Of a stretch of 42,572 nucleotides of DNA, positions 15,754-24,105 are shown piece after piece; the stretch's first letter is position 1; each line of letters begins with the position of its first letter. The DNA comes from Croceivirga sp. (GTDB lineage Bacteria > Bacteroidota > Bacteroidia > Flavobacteriales > Flavobacteriaceae): contig JANQKR010000019.1 of the NCBI GenBank assembly GCA_028281025.1, positions 1 through 42,572 of the forward strand, written 5' to 3'. A program made the position numbers and the translations under genes. The notes beneath the pieces were generated by a model. That model saw nothing but the letters and a program-made list of their open reading frames with translations, searched no databases and had not been told where the DNA came from.

Positions 15754-17478
15754 ATGTTATCCATGAAAAAATGGGGTATTTATGCGGCATTGGTTTTTGG
15801 AGGGCTTTTATTGGGCTATTTTTTCTTCGGAACCAGTGGTACCACTAAAAGCAAGACTGACGATATTCCCCAAAGTATGGGTAAATGGACTTGCTCAATG
15901 CATCCCCATGTGAAGGGGGAAGAAGGTGGGACCTGTCCCCTCTGTGCAATGGAGTTAACATTCATGGAAGAATCGGTTACAACACCTTCCGATTTCCAGT
16001 TTGAAATGAATGAAGATGCTCTTGCTTTGGCAAATATCCAAACTACGGTAATAGGGGCCATGAATGCCAATGTTGCATCCATTAAACTTTCGGGTGTCAT
16101 TACAACCAATCAACAGACCGATGCAGTACAGACCACTTTGTTCGAAGGTAGAATTGATGCCCTTTACCCAAATTATGTAGGGAAAAGGGTATGGAAAGGC
16201 CAGGAAATTGGAAAGGTTTATTCCCCAGAGCTTTATTTGGCACAGGATAAATTACTTACATCAGAGAATTATCGAGGGACGCACCCTAAGCTGTTCAATG
16301 CCGCCAGATATTCCCTGGGACTTTGGAAAATGACGGATGAGCAGATTGATAAAGTGTTGGCCAGTGGAAAGCCGATGATGAATTTTCCCTTGTACTCGGA
16401 TGTTACGGGTACGGTGACCGAAGTTTTGGGAAAAGAGGGTAATTATTACGACGAGGGAACACCACTCTTTAAAGTATCAAATCTAAACTCCGTGTGGGCC
16501 GTTTTCGATCTCTATGAGGACCAAATGGCCCTGCTGGGCGAAGGACAGGAAGTTGAGATTTCCATAGCGGCCATTCACGGAAAAACTAGAACGGGTGAAA
16601 TTTCCTTTATTGAGCCAATATTGCAAGAAGACAAGCGTACGGGCTCAGTAAGGGTGGTTCTTGATAACAAAAATGGGCAATTGAAGCCGGGAATGTTTGT
16701 GGAAGCTATGGTGCAAACTCCCTTAAACTTAAACCCCAATAGCGTGATTGTGCCAAAAACGGCGGTTTTATGGACAGGAAAACGCTCCATAGTGTATAAA
16801 AAGCCATTTTTGGACAAGCCTATTTTTGAAATGACGGAGGTAAGCTTGGGACAAAGCCTACAAAATGGTTACGTGGTTCAGTCCGGTCTGGAAATAGGGG
16901 ACGAGGTTGTAGTGAACGGGACGTTTACCATAGATGCAGCGGCACAACTTAACGGCAGGCCATCAATGATGTCAAAAGATTCCCATTTTGGTGATTCGAA
17001 ACATGAAACCAATCAAGAGGAAATAAGGGATATCAAGGATATGGGGGCAATCCCTATTCAAGATAACGTTACCTTGGAGTTTATGGGGCATTATTTTGAT
17101 TTGAAGGACGCTTTGGTAGAAACCAACTTTGAACGGTCAAAAAGTGAAGTGGATGAATTAAGTTCCTCCTTAAGGAAATATGAGGAAAAGGGGATGATGG
17201 AACCTGGTTTCTGGACCAATATTGAGAAAGAACTCGCATTGTTGTCCTCTGCCGAGGATATTGAATCCCTACGCAAACACTTTAAACCCTTTTCACGGGA
17301 ATTGATTGCTTTGGTGAAAAAAGGGAAATTGGACCAAGCAACGATTTATGTCCAATTTTGTCCTATGGCAGATAATCATAAAGGGGCTTTTTGGATGAGT
17401 CTTCAAGAGGAAATAAGAAATCCCTATTTTGGAGATAAGATGTTGATATGTGGAGTGGTAAAAGAAAAAATCAATTAA
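15754..17478 (+). CDS. cusB: CusB-like periplasmic adaptor with heavy-metal-binding and DUF3347 domains
   Basis: Membrane-fusion protein that links the RND pump to an outer-membrane channel and hands over copper. After an N-terminal membrane segment there is a heavy-metal-binding domain at residues 45-70 with Cys47, Met49, His50, Cys61, Cys64 and Met66. The adaptor core (lipoyl, beta-barrel and helical hairpin parts) spans about 90-400, with YSPELYLAQDKLL and SNLNSVWAVFDLYE. The C-terminal 125 residues are DUF3347-like, ending in QFCPMADNHKGAFWMS and NPYFGDKMLICG, a pattern of Cys, Met and His fit for copper. The start could also be the ATG at 15763. The stop overlaps the convergent lipoprotein gene by 8 bases. 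Confidence 0.9.
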   Translation: MLSMKKWGIYAALVFGGLLLGYFFFGTSGTTKSKTDDIPQSMGKWTCSMHPHVKGEEGGTCPLCAMELTFMEESVTTPSDFQFEMNEDALALANIQTTVIGAMNANVASIKLSGVITTNQQTDAVQTTLFEGRIDALYPNYVGKRVWKGQEIGKVYSPELYLAQDKLLTSENYRGTHPKLFNAARYSLGLWKMTDEQIDKVLASGKPMMNFPLYSDVTGTVTEVLGKEGNYYDEGTPLFKVSNLNSVWAVFDLYEDQMALLGEGQEVEISIAAIHGKTRTGEISFIEPILQEDKRTGSVRVVLDNKNGQLKPGMFVEAMVQTPLNLNPNSVIVPKTAVLWTGKRSIVYKKPFLDKPIFEMTEVSLGQSLQNGYVVQSGLEIGDEVVVNGTFTIDAAAQLNGRPSMMSKDSHFGDSKHETNQEEIRDIKDMGAIPIQDNVTLEFMGHYFDLKDALVETNFERSKSEVDELSSSLRKYEEKGMMEPGFWTNIEKELALLSSAEDIESLRKHFKPFSRELIALVKKGKLDQATIYVQFCPMADNHKGAFWMSLQEEIRNPYFGDKMLICGVVKEKIN

Positions 17479-18166
17479 CGGTCACCTCAAAGGAGAAAAT
17501 TTGGGAGTTGGATTGGTTCCCTTGTGCATCCCTGGTCAGAACCCTCCAAAAATATTGTGTACCTGATGTAACATCAATATTTTCCAATGAATTGGACGTC
17601 AGTTCCTGTGCAAAGGGCCCAGGTGGGCTGGTAGTGCCAAAGAAAACATCATAAGTAGCAATATCACCATCCAAATCGCTGGATTGCCATTCCAGGGTTA
17701 TTGTGGTTGTATTGGAAGGTAATTGGGCGTTTTGTTGTGGGGAAGGATCGGTTGCGGGAAAGGGCGCATATGATGATAACCCTGGCCCGGCATTGTAAAA
17801 TGAGGCAATGGCACTGTCCGAAGTGTTGTCACTGGACTCTAAAACTGAGGTTACATACCAACTGTAAGGTGTGCTTCTTAACAATCGTATGTCCAAAGAA
17901 TTTGTTTCTGCAGTGAAGGTATCCGTTTCATTGGTTTCCAGATTGATCAGGACTACCCTGTAACTATCCGCATTTTCCGATTGTGTCCACTCAAAGGTCA
18001 CCTCACTTTCCGTATCGGATAAAACAATACCCGTAGTACATAATGAGTTGTCTTCGGGAAAAACAAGACTTACGGCAATTGGGGATAACACCTCGTTAAG
18101 TAAATCAACATCACTACTACAACCGATCAGTAGTACAATGGACCATATGGCCAGATACCGCTTCAT
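17471..18166 (-). CDS. lipoprotein with two fibronectin type III-like domains
   Basis: Predicted lipoprotein of 231 residues with lipobox Cys16 (IVLLIGCSS). Two beta-sandwich units follow: about 35-120 (EVTFEWTQSENADSYRVVL, TPYSWYVTSVLE) and 135-231 (ITLEWQSSDLDGDIATYDVF, GTQYFWRVLTRD). These are the hallmark strands of fibronectin type III or SusE-like modules. The start overlaps the stop of the large sugar-dehydrogenase gene by four bases (ATGA), so the pair should be made together and may be a surface partner of it. The 3' end overlaps cusB by 8 bases on the other strand. The ligand is unknown. Confidence 0.82.
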   Translation of the reverse strand: MKRYLAIWSIVLLIGCSSDVDLLNEVLSPIAVSLVFPEDNSLCTTGIVLSDTESEVTFEWTQSENADSYRVVLINLETNETDTFTAETNSLDIRLLRSTPYSWYVTSVLESSDNTSDSAIASFYNAGPGLSSYAPFPATDPSPQQNAQLPSNTTTITLEWQSSDLDGDIATYDVFFGTTSPPGPFAQELTSNSLENIDVTSGTQYFWRVLTRDAQGNQSNSQIFSFEVTVN

Positions 18167-21100
18167 TTTTTCAATAGTTTAAATACACGTGTCTTACCTT
18201 GATATTTAAGGGAAATTACATAAACTCCGCTTTGCAGGGTATGTAATGGAACTTCGGTTCCACCGCTTTCAATGGTAATCCCATTGGAATAAAGCAGTTC
18301 ACCGGATATTGTAAAAATGTCAAGCTTCACATCCAGTGTATTGGAATTCACAGAAGCGATGCTGATTACATCATCAAAAGGATTCGGATAAATACGTATG
18401 CCTTCGGAAAGCAAAATGGTCTCTTCGTAGATTCCTAGGCAATCCTTTTCCGTGGATACAAGGAGGGTATTGCTATCTTGTTCTAGGTCTAAAACTATTT
18501 CACTGCGATTAGTGGTAAATACGGTGTCATTAAGGGTTATCGAATAGGAGGTCCCTCCGGACATGACCAGGGTAAGCGAATTTTCCGCTACGTTTAAGGA
18601 TGAACTTACCGAAAGAAGTTCAGGTTCCACAATGACCAGGACAAAACAAGATTCAAAATCTGGAAAGTCCGTTGTGGTGATGCATAAGTCGTAGGTGCCT
18701 ACAGCTAAACCATTAATATCCAGACTTTCGTTAAACGTATACTCCTGATTGCCCGAAGCGCCGCTGGAAAGTGTGGCCATATAGGTAAAGGAAAGTCGGG
18801 ATGTGATAATGATTTGCCCATCGTTGGCACCAATACAACTAAGTCCAACGGTATTTATGGTAAAGTTATCCGCTGGGATGGTGATTTCGCAACCACTATT
18901 GTCAACCATGGTATCCGGTGGGGTGTTCGGACATAGGTCCACATCATTTGTTACGCCATCATTGTCGTCATCAAGTTCCGAACCGGCACATCCTTCAGAA
19001 TTTACGGTTTCTCCGGCAGGGGTGTTTGGACATAGATCAATATCATTGGTGATTCCATCATTGTCAGTATCAAGTTCTGATTGTGCACATCCATTGGAAT
19101 TTACGATTTGACCGGTTGGAGTGTTTGGACACTGGTCCAAATCATTGGATACATGGTCATTGTCATCATCCAGTTGGGATTGGGTACACCCATTGGCATC
19201 CACCTGGGCACCTAAAGGGGTACTGGGACAGAAGTCAATATTATTGGTGACCCCATCATTGTCATCGTCCAGTTGGGATTGGCTACAACCATTGGCGTTC
19301 ACAACTTCTCCATTGGGGGTATTTGGACATAGATCTAAATCATTGGATACATGGTCATTGTCATCATCCAGTTGCGTATCGGCACACCCATTGCTATCTA
19401 CTTGTGCACCAATTGGAGTATTGGGGCATTGATCCAAACTGTTGTTGACCCCATCATTATCCAGATCAAGTTGGGATTGGGAACAACCGTCGGCATTTAC
19501 AGTCGCCCCTGTAGGTGTATTGGGACATAAATCAAGGTTATTGGGAATACCATCAAGGTCACCATCGTTTTGTCCGGTAACACACCCAAATGCATCCACG
19601 GTAGCCCCATCGGGAGTATTTGGGCATTGGTCCAAATCATTGTTTACCCCATCATTATCATCATCAAGTTCGGAAGGGGCACATCCATTGGAATTGACCA
19701 TCTCCCCATTAGGGGTATTTGGACATTGATCTATTTCGTTATTGATTCCGTCATTGTCATCGTCCAATTGGGATTGGGCACAACCATTGGCATCCACACT
19801 TTCACCATTGGGGGTGTTTGGACAAAAATCCAGGTTGTTTGGGACATTGTCATTATCATCGTCCAATTGGGATTGGGCACAACCATCTGCATTCACCGTT
19901 TGACCGTTGGGGGTGTTTGGGCAAATATCCAAGTTGTTCGGGACATTGTCGTTATCATCGTCCAATTGGGATTGGGCACAACCATCTGCATTCACCGTTT
20001 GACCGTTGGGGGTGTTCGGGCAAATATCCAGGCTGTTCGGGACATTGTCGTTATCATCGTCCAATTGGGATTGGGCACAACCATCGGCATCCACACTTTC
20101 ACCATTGGGGGTGTTCGGGCAAAGATCCACATCGTTGTTCACCCCATCATTGTCATCGTCCAATTGGGATGGGCTACAACCATCAGCATCCACACTTTCA
20201 CCATTGGGGGTGTTTGGACAAAGATCCACATCGTTGTTCACCCCATCATTGTCATCGTCCAGTTGGGATGGGCTACAACCATCGGCATCCACACTTTCAC
20301 CATTGGGGGTGTTTGGACAAAGATCCATATCGTTGTTCACCCCATCATTATCATCGTCCAGTTGGGATGGGCTACAACCATCGGCATCCACACTTTCACC
20401 ATTGGGAGTATTTGGGCATTGGTCCAAATCATTGTTTACCCCATCGTTGTCATCGTCCAGTTGGGATTGGCTACAACCATCGGCATCCACACTTTCACCA
20501 TCGGGAGTATTTGGGCATTGGTCCAAATCATTGTTTACCCCATCGTTGTCATCATCATGGGGTATTGGAACCAAACTCCACAACGCAAAGTTGGATGCAC
20601 TTATTTGGCCGGCATTGGAAAAGTTTCCCCCGGCAAGCAATCTTGTGTTGTCATTGGAAAACTCTAGGGAGTTGATTCTGATATCCACCCCTACGGAAGT
20701 ATTTGTGCCCAAGGCTTCCCAACCGTCATTTTCACTCCATCTGGCAATATTGTTCATTATCTCATTGATGTCGGTGATGTCTGAAGCAGTTTCAAAGGTT
20801 CCACCAACATAAAGGTAGCTGCCCCGTAGTAGTAGACTATTTACATTGCCTGAAAGTCCATTGTCAAGACTTTCCCAACTGTTGGCATTCCTATCCCACC
20901 GTGCAATTCTGTTAACCGTTTCAGTCCCTGCAATAGAAAAGTTTCCCCCGGCATAAATGTGAGTACCGTTTATTTGGATAGCTTGAACAAAACCACTGGT
21001 TCCTAATCCAAGTGTACTCCAGTTGCTACCATCCCATACCGCTATTCTGGGTGCAGAATTTCCACCGGCTTGGTCAAAATTCCCTCCAATATATAAATTG

Positions 21101-22857
21101 TCGTTCTCGTCAAAAGCGATTGCCCTAATCTCATTGTTGGTACCTGAAACTCCATTTCCGACATCAGTTAGTGCACTCCAAACATTGTTTTCCCAAACTG
21201 CAATGTTATTGACATTGATTCCTCCCGCAGTTTCAAAAGCACCGCCTACATAAACATGATTGTTACCGTCAATACCTAGCTTGGCCACGGGTCCGTTGGT
21301 ACCACTTCCAAGAGCTGACCAAGTACTGCCGTCCCAAACAGCAATATTGGACGCTGGGACACCGCTTACGGATGAAAAATCACCTCCAATATATACGTCT
21401 CCTTTATCGGCCACAGCTATGGCATTTACTTTTCCATTGGTGCCAGAGCCAAAAGCGGACCAACCAGAAGAAAGGTTGTACTGTGCAAGATTGCTAACAC
21501 TAACTCCACCAGCGTTTGTGAATTCCCCACCGATGTAATAGGTATCATTTCCGTTATTGGCAACTTTTTCAACAATTCCGTTAGTGCCGGAATTGGCGGC
21601 ATTCCAACTTCCCACTCCATTTACGGGCACTGTTACTGGACCACTGCTAGTGCCGCTAATTTTATAAATCCTTGCGGAGGATCCATAACTACTGAAATAT
21701 AACTCTCCGGCTTCATCCAATCCAAAACTGGATATAAACTGTCCGTTGGTCCTGAACAGGAACTCGTTGGTAGCTGTCGCTGTTGATGTGTCATAGTCCA
21801 ATGCCCAAACGCGCCCAGAGACATAATCACCGTAGATATATTTTCCTTGTATTAAAGGATCATTGCTGGATCCTCGATAAACATAACCACCGGTTATCGA
21901 GACATCACCATTACTGTGGCTGTATTCAAAAACAGGTTTAATATCTGGTGTGGTTACCAAGCTGGTACCGGTATCCTCATTGGAATTACCTTCAAATCTA
22001 TTCCATCCATAATTACCCCCAAGCACAATATGATTGATTTCCTCTCGATCATTTTGTCCTACATCCGCACCCCAAAGCGTATTGCCGTCGAAAGAGAATT
22101 TCCATGTGTTTCTTATGCCCCAGGCATATAATTCGTCAAGTCCGCTTTGTCCCCTACGTGGATTATCGGAGGGAATCTCATAATTTCCGTCAGGTAATTC
22201 GGAGTTGGTCTCTACAGGATTGTTTCCGTCCAAATCGACGTCAATTCGGAGAATACTGCCAAAAACCGTATTTAAGTTTTGTCCGTTACCTTCTGGGTCT
22301 CCTGCTCCACCACCATCACCAATGGAGATATATAGATAGCCATCGGGACCGAAAGCTATCTTACCACCATTATGATTTGACTGGGTTTGATTTTTTTCAA
22401 ATTTGAAAATGAGCAGTTCGCTGCCTGGTTCCACAGCATTGGGATCTGTGGCGCTCATTCGGTACCGGGCCAGGTTCATCTCGTAAACATTGTCCCTAGT
22501 AAGGTAATACACGTAAAAATACCTGTTCTGCGCAAAGTTGGGATGGAAAGCCAGCCCTAACAAACCATTTTCTTGTCCAGATGAGTATCGAACCACGCCT
22601 GTTAGGTCCAAAACAGTTTCTACATCCGAATTGGTGGCGGAAGGATCGTTTGGAAACACTTTTAGCCTTCCAGGCTGTTCGATTACAAACAATCTATCAG
22701 AACCGTCATTGGCATTTTGTATTTCTACTGGAAAGTTGAATGTTAGGTTTGGGAATGCGTTTTCGAAAGAAACTTGACCTTGTATGATAGACAGGGAAAA
22801 CAACTGCGCCAATACAAGGCAAAACATTGTTCTCATTAAACAAGAGGTTGTTTTCAT
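18163..22857 (-). CDS. secreted PQQ-type sugar dehydrogenase with propeller, TSP3 repeats and T9SS tail
   Basis: Very large secreted protein of 1564 residues. A signal peptide ends near residue 27. Residues 28-405 match the soluble aldose sugar dehydrogenase (GSDH) six-bladed propeller that oxidises sugars with PQQ: the candidate catalytic His162 in SNHNGGKIAFGPDGYLYIS, IGDGGG, a conserved WGIRN segment and GGNYGWNRFEG. Residues 418-760 are seven repeats of a W..LGSGTNG..YVGGxF..AGG..NIAVW module, likely a second seven-bladed propeller. Residues 768-1328 are 17 calcium-binding thrombospondin type 3 repeats. After a beta-sandwich (about 1330-1480) the final 75 residues, from IYPNPFDD to VFKLLKK, are a type A T9SS sorting domain. 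It should be exported by T9SS and held on the surface or released. The lipoprotein gene overlaps its stop. Confidence 0.92.
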   Translation of the reverse strand: MKTTSCLMRTMFCLVLAQLFSLSIIQGQVSFENAFPNLTFNFPVEIQNANDGSDRLFVIEQPGRLKVFPNDPSATNSDVETVLDLTGVVRYSSGQENGLLGLAFHPNFAQNRYFYVYYLTRDNVYEMNLARYRMSATDPNAVEPGSELLIFKFEKNQTQSNHNGGKIAFGPDGYLYISIGDGGGAGDPEGNGQNLNTVFGSILRIDVDLDGNNPVETNSELPDGNYEIPSDNPRRGQSGLDELYAWGIRNTWKFSFDGNTLWGADVGQNDREEINHIVLGGNYGWNRFEGNSNEDTGTSLVTTPDIKPVFEYSHSNGDVSITGGYVYRGSSNDPLIQGKYIYGDYVSGRVWALDYDTSTATATNEFLFRTNGQFISSFGLDEAGELYFSSYGSSARIYKISGTSSGPVTVPVNGVGSWNAANSGTNGIVEKVANNGNDTYYIGGEFTNAGGVSVSNLAQYNLSSGWSAFGSGTNGKVNAIAVADKGDVYIGGDFSSVSGVPASNIAVWDGSTWSALGSGTNGPVAKLGIDGNNHVYVGGAFETAGGINVNNIAVWENNVWSALTDVGNGVSGTNNEIRAIAFDENDNLYIGGNFDQAGGNSAPRIAVWDGSNWSTLGLGTSGFVQAIQINGTHIYAGGNFSIAGTETVNRIARWDRNANSWESLDNGLSGNVNSLLLRGSYLYVGGTFETASDITDINEIMNNIARWSENDGWEALGTNTSVGVDIRINSLEFSNDNTRLLAGGNFSNAGQISASNFALWSLVPIPHDDDNDGVNNDLDQCPNTPDGESVDADGCSQSQLDDDNDGVNNDLDQCPNTPNGESVDADGCSPSQLDDDNDGVNNDMDLCPNTPNGESVDADGCSPSQLDDDNDGVNNDVDLCPNTPNGESVDADGCSPSQLDDDNDGVNNDVDLCPNTPNGESVDADGCAQSQLDDDNDNVPNSLDICPNTPNGQTVNADGCAQSQLDDDNDNVPNNLDICPNTPNGQTVNADGCAQSQLDDDNDNVPNNLDFCPNTPNGESVDANGCAQSQLDDDNDGINNEIDQCPNTPNGEMVNSNGCAPSELDDDNDGVNNDLDQCPNTPDGATVDAFGCVTGQNDGDLDGIPNNLDLCPNTPTGATVNADGCSQSQLDLDNDGVNNSLDQCPNTPIGAQVDSNGCADTQLDDDNDHVSNDLDLCPNTPNGEVVNANGCSQSQLDDDNDGVTNNIDFCPSTPLGAQVDANGCTQSQLDDDNDHVSNDLDQCPNTPTGQIVNSNGCAQSELDTDNDGITNDIDLCPNTPAGETVNSEGCAGSELDDDNDGVTNDVDLCPNTPPDTMVDNSGCEITIPADNFTINTVGLSCIGANDGQIIITSRLSFTYMATLSSGASGNQEYTFNESLDINGLAVGTYDLCITTTDFPDFESCFVLVIVEPELLSVSSSLNVAENSLTLVMSGGTSYSITLNDTVFTTNRSEIVLDLEQDSNTLLVSTEKDCLGIYEETILLSEGIRIYPNPFDDVISIASVNSNTLDVKLDIFTISGELLYSNGITIESGGTEVPLHTLQSGVYVISLKYQGKTRVFKLLKK
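18874..20556 (-). repeat. 17 tandem 99-base repeats coding TSP3 modules
   Basis: Seventeen in-frame units of exactly 33 codons with the consensus DDDNDGVNNDLDQCPNTP then a Gly, two to three variable residues, Val, Asp/Asn, Gly-Cys and a SQSQL linker. The Asp-rich part binds Ca2+ in thrombospondin type 3 repeats, and the two Cys per unit may pair. Units 2-5 are almost identical at the DNA level, as are units 6-8, which points to recent unequal recombination within the array. Others have drifted. The last unit ends in CEITI without the linker. Confidence 0.95.
20578..21606 (-). repeat. seven propeller-like repeats of about 48 residues
   Basis: Seven units between residues 418 and 760 of the sugar dehydrogenase, each beginning at a Trp (WSALGSGTNG), with a central YVGGxF and ending NIAVWDGS. 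They are diverged at the DNA level, unlike the TSP3 array, so they are older. Seven units of this length fit a closed seven-bladed beta-propeller, separate from the GSDH propeller before it. Confidence 0.8.
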
Positions 22858-23048
22858 TTATAACAATGATAGGCCGTAAATATACAATTACCATGTTTTG
22901 TTTTTCGGATTTTAAAGACTCTTTCGACAAAATTCACATATTTGAGTTTTTTGTAGAATTATGTTTCATCGGATTTTTCTGACTAGCTAACGAAATTCCA
23001 ATCATAATCTCATTGTTAGGAGTTTATTTTAAGGAAAATTCCCCTGGC

Positions 23049-24068
23049 ATGATACTTTCCATCCAATATCTTCGTGGTTTGGCCGCCTTGCTTGTTCTTG
23101 CATCCCATTCCTATTGGAAGTTGGTGCAATACTCGGGTATCCAAAACATTGACTTCTATAAAATAGGTCATATGGGAGTGGATATTTTTTTCATAATATC
23201 GGGATATATAATGTGTCATAGCATAAAGAACAAAAGAATTAGAGGTCTTAGTTTTTTCAGAAAAAGAATTTTTAGGATTATTCCGTTATACTGGAGTCTG
23301 ACTTTGGTAGCTTTACTAGTTTTCCTTGTATTTCCTAATATGGTTAACAGTTCATCAGGAAAGACAGTGATATTTGAATCGTTTTTTCTTCTACCTACCT
23401 CATATAATTATTTATTGACAAATGGATGGACCTTGGCATATGAGTTCTACTTTTATACCATTTTCGCCTTAGTGCTTCATCGCCGTAACAATCTGGTATT
23501 GGTCATTTTGCTAATTAGTGTCATCACAATTTCCGGTATGATTCTTACAAAGACAAATAATGCTTATTACAAATTTTTTACCAATGAGATTATGTTGGAA
23601 TTCGTCTTTGGAATATTGATTTTTAAGTTTAAGGGCATTTTGAAATTTAAACCTGTTTTTTCGTGTTTGATCGTTTTGTTGGGGGTACTTTTAGCTGTTT
23701 ATTTCAAACTTAACGGTTTTGGCATACGTATAATCGATTTCGGTGTTCCCGCCATGATCTTCTTTATTGGTGTTGTAAGCTTGGAGGATTTTTTCGTTGG
23801 CAAGAGGCACATGGAAGTCTCTAAGCTTTTTGAGATGTTAGGCGCGTCGTCGTATTCACTTTATTTGATTCATCCGTTCCTGCTTGTTTCCACGGCGCTT
23901 GTTTTTAAATGGCTAGGATTGACCAATTACGTAATTTTGCTGTACATTTCCTTGTTTATGAGCTCGGTGATTGGTGGATATGTATGTTATAAGTTCATTG
24001 AGCAGCCATTGTCCAGTTTGGTGTGGAAGATTCGTACTCGGGGATCCCTAAAGCTTAAAAAAGAATAA
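23049..24068 (+). CDS. acyltransferase family 3 membrane protein (OafA-like)
   Basis: Integral membrane O-acyltransferase of 339 residues that likely acetylates a surface sugar. The family signature is at the N-terminus: SIQYLRGLAALLVLASHSYW with the conserved Arg in YLRG and His in the first membrane segment, then GHMGVDIFFIISGYIM and FFRKRIFRIIPLYW. About ten hydrophobic segments follow and the C-terminus is short and basic, with no SGNH domain. The ATG at 23049 was chosen over a TTG at 23013 because the family starts within a few residues of the SIQYLRG motif. The gene stands alone and converges on the polysaccharide cluster. It may modify that polymer, but this is inference. Confidence 0.85.
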   Translation: MILSIQYLRGLAALLVLASHSYWKLVQYSGIQNIDFYKIGHMGVDIFFIISGYIMCHSIKNKRIRGLSFFRKRIFRIIPLYWSLTLVALLVFLVFPNMVNSSSGKTVIFESFFLLPTSYNYLLTNGWTLAYEFYFYTIFALVLHRRNNLVLVILLISVITISGMILTKTNNAYYKFFTNEIMLEFVFGILIFKFKGILKFKPVFSCLIVLLGVLLAVYFKLNGFGIRIIDFGVPAMIFFIGVVSLEDFFVGKRHMEVSKLFEMLGASSYSLYLIHPFLLVSTALVFKWLGLTNYVILLYISLFMSSVIGGYVCYKFIEQPLSSLVWKIRTRGSLKLKKE

Positions 24069-24105
24069 TTCAAAATTGATTGAGGCAAAAGAGTAATAAG
24101 GCCTT

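Noticed and set aside
18874-20556. Regular repeats that could be taken for a CRISPR array
   Set aside because: Units are contiguous 99-base coding repeats without unique spacers, in frame with a signal-peptide protein, and no cas genes are near.
19570-20812. Long + strand open frames (up to about 365 codons, in all three frames) across the TSP3 repeats
   Set aside because: They are opposite the real - strand gene. The 99-base repeat is a multiple of three, so a frame without a stop in one unit stays open in all. The resulting proteins are low-complexity and have no promoter or start context.
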